Source of the DNA: an uncultured cyanobacterium
GTDB lineage: Bacteria; Cyanobacteriota; Cyanobacteriia; PCC-6307; Cyanobiaceae
Direction: 5' to 3'
NCBI GenBank assembly: GCA_903935205.1
Contig: CAIZQU010000117.1
Coordinates: 1 to 64,000 of the forward strand
DNA length: 64,000 nucleotides
Shown here: in pieces, positions 9,145 to 21,060 of the stretch
How the letters are laid out: every line of letters starts with the position of its first letter
Position numbering within the stretch: position 1 is the stretch's first letter
Position numbers and translations under genes: made by a program
The notes under the pieces: model-generated
What the model was told of the DNA's origin: nothing
Seen by the model: only the letters and a program-made list of their open reading frames with translations
The model's database searches: none

Positions 9145-9500
9145 CCGGAACCCGTTGCGCAAAGATCGACAGGTCAGGTCCTGAACAACGACAGATCCAA
9201 TCGACAGTTCCAATCGACAGATCCGATCGCCAGGATCCGATCGGCGGCCTGTCGCAGCCCCATCCCGAGACGCAGAGCATCAGGAACGCCTCAGCGCCTT
9301 GATCGCAAGATCTATTGCGGTGCAATCTTTCTGCCCATCGGCACGGCACCTCAGGCTCGATGCGGCTGGGATCCCGACGAGATCCTGGGTCGCTCAATCG
9401 CGCGATCTCCACAGGGATTAGGGGCCCATGGGGCCAGCGACACCAGGCTCCTCAGCGGATCCCCGAACCCCGTCACAGCCCGCCGATCCCGGCCCGGTCC
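9145..9500. other. Intergenic region between convergent dnaB and MscS gene
   Basis: No gene is supported. The stretch 9166-9225 holds a cluster of short direct repeats around the core ATCGACAG (for example CCAATCGACAG twice, near 9195 and 9207). No clear terminator hairpin with a T-run was seen for either convergent gene. Confidence 0.45.
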
Positions 9501-10553
9501 TCAGCCGGCGCCAGCCCTGGGATGGGCCGCCAGGGCAGCACCATGGCGCTCCACCACAGCCCCGGCCTGCAGCACCAGCCGCTGCTGCAACTCCAGGGCG
9601 GAGGCCAGATCGCTGGCGCTCCCATGGCAGAGCAGGGTCAGCCGCGGTCCAGCCTCACCGAAGTCGAGCAGGTGAACCCGGGCGGGCAGATCGGGATCCA
9701 CCGCCGGATCGGCGCCAAGGAGCTGGCGCAGTTCGGCGGTGATCGCGGCCACAGCCGGCAGGTCCTGGGGTCGCAGCTGCAGGTCGAAGGCAACGCGTCG
9801 ACGGTCGACCTGGCTGAGGTTCTGAACCGGTTGGGAGGCGAACAGGCCGTTGGGCACCACCAGGGTCTGCCGCTGGGGATCCCGCAACCGCGTGTAGAAC
9901 CAGCCGATCGCCTCCACCTCCCCCTGCAGCTGCTGGCCGGGCAGGCGGATCGCATCGCCCACCACGAAGGGCCGATGGAGATAGAGCCCCAGGCCACTGA
10001 GGCCGTTCTCCACCAGGGTGCGGGCCCCGAAGGCCAGGGCGGCGGCACCGAAGCCACCGGCGGTGACCAGGCCCAGCGCCGACACGCCAAGCAGCCGCAG
10101 AAGCTGCCAGACCACCAGCAGGGCGACCACCAGGCTGGTCAGCTTCTGGATGAGATTGAGCAGGGCCAGCCGCTGCCGCCCCTCCAGGCCCTCCATCGCC
10201 GCCATGGTGTCCAACCAGGCGATCAGGGGGCGCTGGCAACGGACCAGGGTCCAGACCAGGGCGACCATCACCACCAGCTGGCGTCCACCCTCGGGGCCTG
10301 GCAGGGGGAAGCCAGCCACCAGCGGCAGGGAGCGCAGCAACCCAAACAGCACACCGCCGATCAGGGGTGGCAGCGCCAGGCTGAGCCGGGCCCGCAGCAG
10401 CAGGGGGCGCAGCAGGGAGCTGGGGGGGAGGCGACGGGCCAGAAGGGTGCAGACCAGCCAGACGCCGCTGGCCAGCAGCAGGCCGAGCGATGGCGCCTGC
10501 AGGCCTGGAGGCAGGAGGGAATCCAGGGGAGCAGCCCATGGGGACAGGGGCAT
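9501..10553 (-). CDS. MscS-family mechanosensitive ion channel
   Basis: 350 residues from ATG 10553, with AGGG 8 bases upstream. Several hydrophobic helices (about 20-40, 50-85, 95-115, 135-165) precede the MscS core. The pore helix is Ala/Gly-rich (VTAGGFGAAALAFGARTLVENG) and is followed by the beta domain with PFVVGDAIRL, VEAIGWFYTRLR and LVVPNGLF, all typical of the family. These channels open under membrane tension and release solutes in osmotic downshock. An alternative start, ATG 10616, has a purine-rich GAGAGGGGAGG directly in front. A convergent neighbour (dnaB) suggests it is transcribed alone. Confidence 0.9.
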   Translation of the reverse strand: MPLSPWAAPLDSLLPPGLQAPSLGLLLASGVWLVCTLLARRLPPSSLLRPLLLRARLSLALPPLIGGVLFGLLRSLPLVAGFPLPGPEGGRQLVVMVALVWTLVRCQRPLIAWLDTMAAMEGLEGRQRLALLNLIQKLTSLVVALLVVWQLLRLLGVSALGLVTAGGFGAAALAFGARTLVENGLSGLGLYLHRPFVVGDAIRLPGQQLQGEVEAIGWFYTRLRDPQRQTLVVPNGLFASQPVQNLSQVDRRRVAFDLQLRPQDLPAVAAITAELRQLLGADPAVDPDLPARVHLLDFGEAGPRLTLLCHGSASDLASALELQQRLVLQAGAVVERHGAALAAHPRAGAG

Positions 10554-10851
10554 GATCGCAACCCTGAGCCGGCTGTGATGAGCCAGCAAGCTCCCCAGGC
10601 GAGGCGGGAGAATCATCCTCCCCTCTCGACAGATCCGATGGCGTCGCCGCTGTCGAACACGCTGCTCTGTCACGGCGGGATCGGGAAGAGCACCAACCCA
10701 ATCGAAGGGGGCCATCGAGACGGCCTGGCCCCGATCGTCCCGCCGCGCCAGAGGCTCAGCCCGTGAGCTGGCGCCTGGCCTGGTCCCGAGCGGATTGGAG
10801 CCCCGGCATCACGTCATCGCCACAAGGCCAGGTCTGCAGGAGAATCGGAAC

Positions 10852-12879
10852 ATGACGTTGCCGCTCACCCCGACCGAATCCTTCGAGCTGATCGTGGTGG
10901 GCGGCGGCCACGCCGGCTGTGAGGCGGCCCTGACGGCGGCCCGGCTGGGGATCCGCACGGCCCTGTTCAGCCTCAACCTCGACCGCATCGCCTGGCAGCC
11001 CTGCAATCCCGCCGTCGGCGGTCCGGCCAAGAGCCAGCTGGTCCATGAGGTCGATGCCCTCGGCGGCGTGATCGGCCGCCTGGCCGATGCCACCGCTCTG
11101 CAGAAGCGCATCCTCAACGCCAGCCGCGGCCCCGCCGTCTGGGCCCTGCGGGCCCAGACCGACAAGCGCCAGTACGCCCGCCAGATGCTGCAGCTGCTGC
11201 AGCACACCCCCAACCTGCACCTGCGCGAAGCGATGGTCACGGGCCTGGTGGTGGAAGGCGACCTCCCCCCAGCCCCGGCCAGCGGGGCAGAGCCGGGCGG
11301 GCCGGCCGCCGCCGCCGCCGCCGCCCCGCCCTGGGAGCCTGCCCAGGGTCCGCTGGGCAGGGTGCTGGGGGTGCGCACCTATTTCGGCAGCGTCTACGGC
11401 GCCGGCGCCGTGATCCTGACCACCGGCACCTTTCTGGGGGGCCGGATCTGGGTGGGGGACCGCTCGATGGCCGCCGGCCGGGCCGGCGAGCAGGCCGCTG
11501 AGGGGCTCACCGAGGCCCTGGCGGCCCTGGGCTTCGTCACCGGCCGCCTCAAGACCGGCACCCCGGCCCGGGTCGACCGCCGCAGCGTCGCCCTGGACCG
11601 GCTGGAGGAGCAGCCCAGCGACGCCCACGACCGCTTCTTCTCCTTCGATCCCAGCGCCTGGGTGAGCGGCGAGCCGATGAGCTGCCACCTCACGCGCACC
11701 ACCGCCGCCACCCATCAGCTGATCCGCGACAACCTTCAGCTCACACCGATCTACGGCGGCTTCATCGATAGCAAGGGCCCCCGCTATTGCCCCTCCATCG
11801 AAGACAAGATCGTGCGCTTCGCCGATAAGGAGAGCCACCAGATCTTCCTCGAACCCGAAGGTCGCGATACCCCCGAGCTCTACGTGCAGGGATTTTCCAC
11901 CGGCCTGCCGGAGCGCCTGCAGCTGGAGCTGCTGCGCACCCTGCCCGGACTGGAGCAGTGCGTGATGCTGCGCCCCGCCTACTCGGTCGACTACGACTAC
12001 CTGCCCGCCACCCAGCTCAAGGCGAGCCTGGAGACCAAGCGGCTGGCGGGCCTGTTCAGCGCTGGCCAGCTCAATGGCACCACCGGCTACGAGGAGGCCG
12101 CGGCCCAGGGTCTGGTGGCGGGCCTCAACGCCGCCCGGCTGCTGCGGGGCCAGCCCCCGATCGCCTTCCCCCGGGAGGGCAGCTACATCGGCACCCTGAT
12201 CGATGATCTGATCAGCAAGGATCTGCGCGAGCCCTACCGGGTGCTGACCAGCCGCAGCGAATACCGCCTGGTGCTGCGGGGCGACAACGCCGACCGCCGC
12301 CTCACCCCCCTCGGCCGCCAGCTGGGGCTGATCGACGACCGTCGCTGGGAGCTGTTCGAGGCCAAGCAGGCGGCGATCGCCGCCGAGACCCGACGGCTGG
12401 AAACGGTGCGGCTGCGGGCCGGCGATGGGGCCGCCGCTGCGGTGGAACGGGAGACGGGCGCCCCGATCCGCGGTTCGCTCACCCTGGCCGAGCTGCTGCG
12501 GCGCCCCGGTTTCCACAGCCATGACCTGGTGCGCCATGGCCTGGCGGATCGGGACCTGCCCAACGCCGTGCGGGAGGGGGCGGAGATCGACATCAAATAC
12601 AGCGGCTACCTCCAGCGCCAGCAGCAGCAGATCGACCAGGCCCGCCGCGCCGAGGGCCGCCCCCTGCCCGCACAACTCGACTACACCACGATCACCACCC
12701 TCTCCAGCGAGGCGCGGGAGAAGCTGGCGGCCATCCGACCGGCCACCCTCGGCCAGGCCGCCCGGCTGCCCGGGGTGAGCCCGGCCGATGTCCAGGCCCT
12801 GCTGCTCTGGCTCGAACTCGAGCGGCGTCGACGGGAGGCCCCCGCTACATTGACCGCTCCGCTGGGTCAAGCAACGTGA
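10852..12879 (+). CDS. mnmG: tRNA uridine-34 carboxymethylaminomethyl synthesis enzyme MnmG (GidA)
   Basis: A 675-residue FAD protein that with MnmE (not in the window) modifies U34 of tRNAs reading two-family-box codons. The Rossmann motif GGGHAG is at residues 17-22, followed by family stretches such as [22 protein letters not shown] and the C-terminal [16 protein letters not shown] 10852 is preceded by AGGAG at 10838-10842; the frame is open 57 bases further upstream but without support. A Pro/Ala-rich insert at about residues 138-170 ([15 protein letters not shown]) lengthens it over the usual ~630 residues. The stop overlaps the next start (GTGA). Confidence 0.97.
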   Translation: MTLPLTPTESFELIVVGGGHAGCEAALTAARLGIRTALFSLNLDRIAWQPCNPAVGGPAKSQLVHEVDALGGVIGRLADATALQKRILNASRGPAVWALRAQTDKRQYARQMLQLLQHTPNLHLREAMVTGLVVEGDLPPAPASGAEPGGPAAAAAAAPPWEPAQGPLGRVLGVRTYFGSVYGAGAVILTTGTFLGGRIWVGDRSMAAGRAGEQAAEGLTEALAALGFVTGRLKTGTPARVDRRSVALDRLEEQPSDAHDRFFSFDPSAWVSGEPMSCHLTRTTAATHQLIRDNLQLTPIYGGFIDSKGPRYCPSIEDKIVRFADKESHQIFLEPEGRDTPELYVQGFSTGLPERLQLELLRTLPGLEQCVMLRPAYSVDYDYLPATQLKASLETKRLAGLFSAGQLNGTTGYEEAAAQGLVAGLNAARLLRGQPPIAFPREGSYIGTLIDDLISKDLREPYRVLTSRSEYRLVLRGDNADRRLTPLGRQLGLIDDRRWELFEAKQAAIAAETRRLETVRLRAGDGAAAAVERETGAPIRGSLTLAELLRRPGFHSHDLVRHGLADRDLPNAVREGAEIDIKYSGYLQRQQQQIDQARRAEGRPLPAQLDYTTITTLSSEAREKLAAIRPATLGQAARLPGVSPADVQALLLWLELERRRREAPATLTAPLGQAT

Positions 12880-13856
12880 GCGCAGCACGGGGGAGTCCCA
12901 GGGGCATTCCCACCTCGCGCGCCTATTGGGAGCTGCAGGCCGAGAAGCTGCTGAACCGCGTCTTTGAGCCCGCCACCGCCATCGACCTGGAGCCCCTGGC
13001 GGACGATCCGATCGCCCCGGGCGCCAGCCAGACCGCGGCCCAACTGCCACCCGCCGCCGCCGCCCCCGAGCCAACCACCCCTGCGGCCGACCGCCAGCGA
13101 CGGGCCCGTCGACCCAGAGCCTCGGTCTCCGCTGCCGCCCTGCGCCCTGCGCCACCGACCCCACGGCCCCAGCCGCCGCTGGCGCCCAGCCCGACAGCGC
13201 AGATCCGCCCGGCCTGGGCCCAACCGCTGCTCTTGGTGGCGGTGTTCGCCGGCGCCGGGCTGGTCACCGCCACCAGTGGCGTTCTGGCCCTCAGCCAGTG
13301 GAACCGATACCAGGAGGCGCTGCAGCAGGAACGCAACCTGTTGCTGGTGGAGCGGCTGCGCAGCTTCGGGCCGGCGGCCCAGCCGGCTCCTGTGGTGACG
13401 CCGCCGGCCCCGAACCTGGCCCCCCCCAGCACCACTGCCACGACTGCTGGATCCGCCAGCGGCGGCCCCGGCGATGAGGCGGCCCTGCCGCCACCGCCTC
13501 CGGCAGAGGCCTGGATCGAGGAGCTGGCCACCCTGCCCCAGTCGGTCCAACGGCCCGCCACCCTGCTGCGGGTGCCGGTCAGTGCGGCCCTCGGCAGCGC
13601 GGCTGTTCCGAGCCAAGCGCCGCCGCCCCCACGGCGCCGTGCGGCATCAGGTCCGGTGCCCCTGTTGGTCGGGGTGGTGGCGGTGCCCGGCAAACCAGGT
13701 TCGGCGATCTTCCAGATGGGAGGGAGCACGACCACCGTGTCGGTGGGTGAGAGCATCGGCGCCAGCGGCTGGCGGCTGATCGCCAGCGATGGGGACAGCG
13801 TCCAGATCGAGAACCAGGGCGAGGTGCGGCTGCTGAGCATCGGCAGCGGTGGCTGA
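12876..13856 (+). CDS. Single-pass membrane protein, hypothetical
   Basis: 326 residues from a GTG overlapping the mnmG stop by 4 bases, so translation is probably coupled. Layout: a cytoplasmic-looking N-terminal 110 residues rich in Pro/Ala/Arg, one membrane helix at about 112-135 ([20 protein letters not shown]), a short charged coiled segment ([16 protein letters not shown]), a Pro-rich linker, and a compact C-terminal domain of about 65 residues (from [13 protein letters not shown]). The end domain faintly resembles the small beta domains of GspC/PilP proteins, but this is not secure. It sits between mnmG and chorismate lyase with overlaps on both sides. Confidence 0.75.
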   Translation: MSAARGSPRGIPTSRAYWELQAEKLLNRVFEPATAIDLEPLADDPIAPGASQTAAQLPPAAAAPEPTTPAADRQRRARRPRASVSAAALRPAPPTPRPQPPLAPSPTAQIRPAWAQPLLLVAVFAGAGLVTATSGVLALSQWNRYQEALQQERNLLLVERLRSFGPAAQPAPVVTPPAPNLAPPSTTATTAGSASGGPGDEAALPPPPPAEAWIEELATLPQSVQRPATLLRVPVSAALGSAAVPSQAPPPPRRRAASGPVPLLVGVVAVPGKPGSAIFQMGGSTTTVSVGESIGASGWRLIASDGDSVQIENQGEVRLLSIGSGG

Positions 13857-14571
13857 AGCACCCGCCACAGGCTCCAGGGGGCCCGAGCCCGGCAGCGGCG
13901 GTGCAGAGGCCGGGCCGATCTCTGCTGCGACCTGGTCCGGCGGCAGCAGCGGAGGCAGCGGAGGCAGCGGCACTGGCGAGCCGACGGCGGCCCTGCTGCC
14001 GTCGCCCCAGCCCCTCTGGCAGGCGCCGATGGCCGAGGTGCTGGAAGCCAGCGCCGGCGACCAGCTGAGCGGCCCCTGGAAATTGCTGCTGCTCGGCGAC
14101 GGCAGCCCCACCCGCCATCTGCAGCTGCTCACCGGCCTGCCCCTGGAGGTGGAATTGATCGCCATGGCCCCCGATCCCGGCGGCGATCCCCTCTGCCCAC
14201 GGGAGGTGCAGGAACTGGAGCAGCCCCTGCTGCGCCGCCAGGTCTGGCTGGCCTGCGGGGCTCTCACCCTGGGCTGGGCCGAGAGCTGGTGGAACCGGCA
14301 TGAGGCCGAGGCCCAGCTGCGGCGACGGGAGCAGCCGATCTGGCGCAGCCTCACCGAAGGGCGCACGGAGTTGTTCCGCGAGGTCGATGGCCTGGCCCAG
14401 GTTCAGGCCCCCTGGCTGGAACAGCGCTTCGGACGGCCAGGTCCCTTCTGGAGCCGCCACTATCGCTTTTTCCGCCAGGGGCGGGAGCTGACCGTGATCC
14501 GCGAGGTGTTCTCGCCGCTGCTGGAAACCTGGCTGGGCCCGGCCGAAGCCCATCGCCATAACAATTCATGA
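13849..14571 (+). CDS. Chorismate lyase, DUF98 (cyanobacterial) type
   Basis: 240 residues from GTG 13849, overlapping the previous gene by 8 bases. The family enzyme removes pyruvate from chorismate to give 4-hydroxybenzoate, the ring precursor of plastoquinone in cyanobacteria. Typical stretches are WKLLLLGDGSPTRHLQLLTG (about 77-96), LRRQVWL, SWWN, PIWRSLTEGRTELFREV and GPFWSRHYRFFRQG then VIREVFSP near the end. The first 60 residues are Gly/Ser/Pro-rich and likely disordered, so the true start may be later. Assignment is from family pattern; the symbol ubiC belongs to a distinct proteobacterial family and is not used. Confidence 0.8.
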   Translation: MAEAPATGSRGPEPGSGGAEAGPISAATWSGGSSGGSGGSGTGEPTAALLPSPQPLWQAPMAEVLEASAGDQLSGPWKLLLLGDGSPTRHLQLLTGLPLEVELIAMAPDPGGDPLCPREVQELEQPLLRRQVWLACGALTLGWAESWWNRHEAEAQLRRREQPIWRSLTEGRTELFREVDGLAQVQAPWLEQRFGRPGPFWSRHYRFFRQGRELTVIREVFSPLLETWLGPAEAHRHNNS

Positions 14572-14659
14572 ACTTGGTTACGGCTCGTTGGCGTTTCCAC
14601 TTGACGGATTGACGTCATCGGGGGTCTGGCCAGCATTCGCGTACTTCCCGGTCCACTCC

Positions 14660-15178
14660 ATGGCCAATCCCCGCCCAACCTCCACCGCCGGCAACCGCCG
14701 CCAGGGCGTCCGCTCCACGGCACCGCCGCCCCGGCGCCTCAGCCAACACCGCAGCAGCAACGGTCCCGCCCTCAGCAGCGACTGGCTCAGCCTCACCGAT
14801 CTCGGCCGGGTCTACGGCATCTCCGCCGTCCACACCGGCAAGCTGCTTCAGGCGGCTGGCCTGCGCCAGGCCGATGGCGACCCCAGCGCCGAGGCCCTCG
14901 CCGGCGGCCTGGCCCAGCGCCAGCATTCCGGCCAGCATCACCAGGCCCTCTGGCATCGCCAGGGTTGCGCCCCCCATCTCGAACGCCAGGGGCTGGTGCC
15001 CCAGAAGCAACAGAGCCTGGTGGGCCTCTGGGCCGACCTGCTCGCCGCCCTGCAGCAGGGGGCCCCAGACATCACCATGTCGGCGGAGGAGATGGCCGGA
15101 GAGATCCCTGGCGAACTGGTCCAGCCGGTGAACCTGGAACTCAAGGCCCGAGGCTGCAACTTCCAGGTGGGCGCCTGA
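14660..15178 (+). CDS. Conserved hypothetical protein
   Basis: 172 residues from ATG 14660; a TTG at 14588 would add 24 residues but lacks support. The N-terminal 40 residues are basic and Pro/Ser-rich. From about residue 42 the text WLSLTDLGRVYGISAVHTGK followed by LLQAAGLR looks like a helix-turn-helix of the kind used to bind DNA, and is repeated in style by HRQGCAPHLERQGL. The rest has no recognised motif. It stands alone between chorismate lyase and a convergent gene. A DNA-binding role is inference from one helical pattern. Confidence 0.6.
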   Translation: MANPRPTSTAGNRRQGVRSTAPPPRRLSQHRSSNGPALSSDWLSLTDLGRVYGISAVHTGKLLQAAGLRQADGDPSAEALAGGLAQRQHSGQHHQALWHRQGCAPHLERQGLVPQKQQSLVGLWADLLAALQQGAPDITMSAEEMAGEIPGELVQPVNLELKARGCNFQVGA

Positions 15179-15216
15179 GCGATCCCTGCCGCTGGGCCAT
15201 GGGCCCGCGGGCTCGC

Positions 15217-16248
15217 TCAGCGGCGCCGGCTGGAACGGGGCAGCGGCCGGCCGCCCCCCTCCTCGATCGCGCCAGCTGATGCGGCCGGCCGGGCCAAGGG
15301 ATCGGCCGGCCGCTCGGCGGCCGGCCGGCGCCAACGGGGAACGCTGAAACTGGCTTCATCGGGCCAATCGTCCTGATCGGGCCGGGGGGCTCTTGCATCA
15401 GGGGCCCGTCGATCCGACGCCGCAGCCACCCCTGAGGCCGGGACAGCCCCCTGCCGCCGCCATGGCCCGTCAGGGGGCTGTCCCGGAGGCGGCATCGCCC
15501 CGGCGGAGCCGTTGACCGGCGGATTGCCGCCTCCCCCGGTCGTGCCCCGTCGCGAGATCGCCTCCAGACCGCGGCGGGGGGCGCTGGAGGCGCCGGCGGC
15601 ACGGCTGGAGGCCGCACCACCGGCCTCGGACGGCGGCGCGGCGGCGGATGGGGGCGGGGGGGCCCCGTAGCGCTGCGGGCGCGACTGCCGCCAGCCCCCG
15701 GATCCATCGTCAGCGGCGACAGCCCCGGAGGCGGAACTCCAGGTCGATGGGCCCGTCGCTCCGGGGCGGGACGGGCCCTCCTGCCAGGGTTCCCGCCAGT
15801 CGTCCTCACCGTCCTCGTCGAGCAGCCAATCGAGACGGTCCTCCACCCAGCGGCCCAACCGCCCCGGATTGAACCCGCCGCCGACACCCTCCGAACGACC
15901 CTGGCGGGGCTGCCCCCCCGCCCAGGCTCCATCCCCCGCGCGGGATCCAGGGCCGCCGGCAACGGCGGCGACTTCGCTGTCACGGGCCCGTCCGCCGCTG
16001 AAGCGACCACCGGGCCGGGCACCGGACACGCCATCGACCAGATCGCGACCGCGGTTCACCCAGCGCTCCAGACGCTGATCCAGGGCTTCCGGGCCGCGCA
16101 GGGCGCCGCGCCCCTGGGACCGTGGGGCACCGCCATCCCGCAGGGAGGCACCACCACTCCAGCCATCGCGGTCATCGTCGCGGACGCGATCCCAAGGGGC
16201 GCCATTGCCCATGGGCGCTGCCAGGCGTTGGAAGCGGGCCTCCTGCAT
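15217..16248 (-). CDS. Low-complexity hypothetical protein, probably disordered
   Basis: 343 residues, very rich in Gly, Arg, Pro, Ala and Ser. Only three stretches look ordered: near residues 55-72 (ALDQRLERWVNRGRDLVD), near 127-153 (RLGRWVEDRLDWLLDEDG then DDWREPW) and near 292-305 (DDWPDEASFSVPRW). These short Trp/acidic motifs separated by disorder suggest a scaffold or adaptor peptide-binding protein. ATG 16212 (MGNGAPWDR) is an alternative start and no ribosome-binding site is obvious. In such GC-rich DNA a long open frame alone is weak evidence, but the ordered islands support a real gene. Confidence 0.55.
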   Translation of the reverse strand: MQEARFQRLAAPMGNGAPWDRVRDDDRDGWSGGASLRDGGAPRSQGRGALRGPEALDQRLERWVNRGRDLVDGVSGARPGGRFSGGRARDSEVAAVAGGPGSRAGDGAWAGGQPRQGRSEGVGGGFNPGRLGRWVEDRLDWLLDEDGEDDWREPWQEGPSRPGATGPSTWSSASGAVAADDGSGGWRQSRPQRYGAPPPPSAAAPPSEAGGAASSRAAGASSAPRRGLEAISRRGTTGGGGNPPVNGSAGAMPPPGQPPDGPWRRQGAVPASGVAAASDRRAPDARAPRPDQDDWPDEASFSVPRWRRPAAERPADPLARPAASAGAIEEGGGRPLPRSSRRR

Positions 16249-16376
16249 GGGGCCAGATTAACGGCGCCGGGCCGCCAACCAGCGCTCCCGGCCGAGTCCG
16301 ACCAGGGCGATGGTGACGCCGCTCCATTCCAAAGACCAGAGGAATGCAGCCATCGATACCGGGCAAGGCGCTGACC

Positions 16377-16952
16377 CTAATCAATCACCACCGAATCCAT
16401 CGCCTCGGCATCGATCGGCCCCGGTTCGAACAGCAGCTCGCAGCTGGCGTCCCAGCGGCCGCCATGGAAGCGCTCGCAGCACAATCGACAGGCCAGCCCC
16501 CGGCGACGGCGGCGATAAGGGGCGGACCGGCCGCAGCGGGGGCAGCGGGCGATCCAGCGGGCCGTCTGCCGGGGCAGGGGAAAACGATGGCGCACGCTCA
16601 CCTCAAACTCTCCCTGGGCCCGGTTGATCGCCTCCATCCGCTCCCGGAAGCGGGGGCCGTGCACCTCCCGCTCCCCCAGCACCCGATCGACCCAGGCGTG
16701 GATCATCTCGTGGCAGAGGGTGCTGAGGGTGGCCTGGCGGGGCAGGGGCTCCAGCAGCGGCCGCGACAGCACGATCTCGCAGAGCTCGGAGCCGTCGCCC
16801 TGGCGGCCGCGCCGATAGAGGCCGGCGGTGCGGGTCAGGCGGCCATCGCTCCAGCGCACCGCCACCAGGGACCGGCCGCCGGGGCTGAGGGCCCGATCGA
16901 AATGCTCCCGGTCGAGCCGGTGGAACAACGGCAACAGGGGTTCCAGGGGCAC
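16377..16952 (-). CDS. SprT-like zinc metallopeptidase-family protein
   Basis: 191 residues from GTG 16952 (MPLEPLLPLFHRLDREHFD). The central helix TLCHEMIHAWVDRVLG carries the HExxH-type zinc motif (HEMIH) and is followed by HGPRFRERM with the third zinc histidine, the SprT/Spartan arrangement. A C-terminal zinc ribbon has CPRCG and CRLCC pairs. SprT/Spartan proteases act on DNA-bound or misplaced proteins in some organisms; the role of this short bacterial form is not known. The frame is open upstream to 17192, antisense to the next gene, and an ATG at 17051 exists, but family-like sequence begins at 16952. Confidence 0.85.
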   Translation of the reverse strand: MPLEPLLPLFHRLDREHFDRALSPGGRSLVAVRWSDGRLTRTAGLYRRGRQGDGSELCEIVLSRPLLEPLPRQATLSTLCHEMIHAWVDRVLGEREVHGPRFRERMEAINRAQGEFEVSVRHRFPLPRQTARWIARCPRCGRSAPYRRRRRGLACRLCCERFHGGRWDASCELLFEPGPIDAEAMDSVVID

Positions 16953-17049
16953 GGGGGCCGATGGGGCGGCGGGGATCCGGCCGCAGTATCGCCACTGTCT
17001 GGCCGGGTCGTCGGTCAGACTCCCCCACGCCACAGCACAAGCACGCACC

Positions 17050-19753
<2,704 letters not shown>

Positions 19754-19839
19754 AGCACCGGCCCGGGTGACCAGGGCGGGCTGGCCGCAGCCGTCGCTCA
19801 CAGCGCTCCTGGCGGCCACTCCCCAGCGGCACGGCAGCC

Positions 19840-21060
19840 ATGGGGCGATGGGCGGAGGCGATGGCAGCGGCCGGGGGAGGCAGGGCCGGATCGGGCAGGC
19901 CAGCCGCGGCGCCACCAGCCGTGGCCGCATGTGTTGATCGCCCGGCAACGGATCACACCACAACCAGGGCCCTCAGGGCAGACTGGGCCCATCGCCATCC
20001 CAGCTGCGCGGACTTGACCGACCCCACCCCTGCGGACTCCGCGCCCGCGGCCGCTCCCCAGGCGGCTGCGGGCCCCTCGACGCCCTCCGCCACCTCAGCG
20101 CCCGCCGGTCAGCCCATGTCGGCCGGCCGGCCCTCGGTGCAGTCGCGCATGACGTTTGCCAGTCCAACGATCGAGCTGACGACCCTACCGTCGCCGCCCC
20201 CCATTCCCCCAACCGCCGCACCCCAGGTCGGGGCTGCCTCGCAGCGGGTTCCGGCCAGCGCTGCCGGTGTCGCCAGCAGCGTTCCAGCGGCGACCAGTGA
20301 GACCAGCAGCGAGGCCCCTGCCGCGCGTCTCTCCCGAACCGCCCTGCCCACCATTCCGCCGGAGCTCTGGCGCTCCCTGGCCCGCCACGGCCTGCTGCTG
20401 CCGCTGCTGCGCCAGAGCGTGATCACCGCCGCCGTGGCCGCTGTGCAGCTCAGCGAGGAGGAGAGCACGCAGGGCCGCCAGGGATGGGGGGCCGCCAACC
20501 GCCTGGGCTCAGCGGAGGCCGTGCTGCAACATCTGGCCAGCCACGGCATGGAGGAGGCCGATGCCCTCTGGCAGGCCGAGCTGCCGCAGCGGATCAGCCG
20601 CCATTGCCTGGAGCACTTCGCCCACCGGGCCGAGCAGCGCTTCCTGGCCCGCAAGAACCAGCTGGACCAGGTGATCTACAGCCTGCTGCGGGTGGAGGAC
20701 GGAGCCCTGGCCCGCGAGCTTTATCTGCGCATCGCCGAAGGAGAGGCTGATTTCGCTGAACTGGCCGCCGCCTATTCGCAGGGTCCGGAACGCTCCACCC
20801 GGGGTGTGGTCGGGCCGGTGCCGCTGCTGCAGGCCCACCCGAGCCTCGCCGAAGTGCTGCGCACCAGCCGACCTGGCCAGCTGCGGGTTCCGCTGCGCAT
20901 CGAACAATGGTGGTTGGTGGTGCGGCTGGAATCGCTACGCTCAGCCAGCTTTACCGATGAGATGCGCGATCGCATGGCCCGCGAACTCTTCGACGAATGG
21001 GTTGAAGAAGAGGTTCAGGGCCTGCTGGCCGCCCAGCCCCGCAGCGCTGTGCCGGCATGA
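19840..21060 (+). CDS. Parvulin-type (PpiC) foldase of a type I secretion operon
   Basis: Maximal frame of 406 residues, but the first 150 are Ala/Pro/Ser-rich. Conserved-looking sequence starts at about PPELWRSLARHGLLLPLLRQ, so ATG 20116 or 20149 may be the true start. A helical SurA-like section (about 155-285) precedes the PpiC rotamase domain (about 290-380, YLRIAEGEADFAELAAAYSQ then GVVGPVPLLQAHP). Peptidyl-prolyl isomerases of this form occur beside peptidase-like ABC exporters in cyanobacteria, where they are thought to help secreted substrates. The stop overlaps the next gene by 4 bases (ATGA), so the three genes form one operon. No signal peptide is evident. Confidence 0.8.
   Translation: MGRWAEAMAAAGGGRAGSGRPAAAPPAVAACVDRPATDHTTTRALRADWAHRHPSCADLTDPTPADSAPAAAPQAAAGPSTPSATSAPAGQPMSAGRPSVQSRMTFASPTIELTTLPSPPPIPPTAAPQVGAASQRVPASAAGVASSVPAATSETSSEAPAARLSRTALPTIPPELWRSLARHGLLLPLLRQSVITAAVAAVQLSEEESTQGRQGWGAANRLGSAEAVLQHLASHGMEEADALWQAELPQRISRHCLEHFAHRAEQRFLARKNQLDQVIYSLLRVEDGALARELYLRIAEGEADFAELAAAYSQGPERSTRGVVGPVPLLQAHPSLAEVLRTSRPGQLRVPLRIEQWWLVVRLESLRSASFTDEMRDRMARELFDEWVEEEVQGLLAAQPRSAVPA

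Noticed and set aside
10756-13164. 802-residue minus-strand open frame
   Set aside because: Antisense to mnmG, whose motifs are unambiguous.
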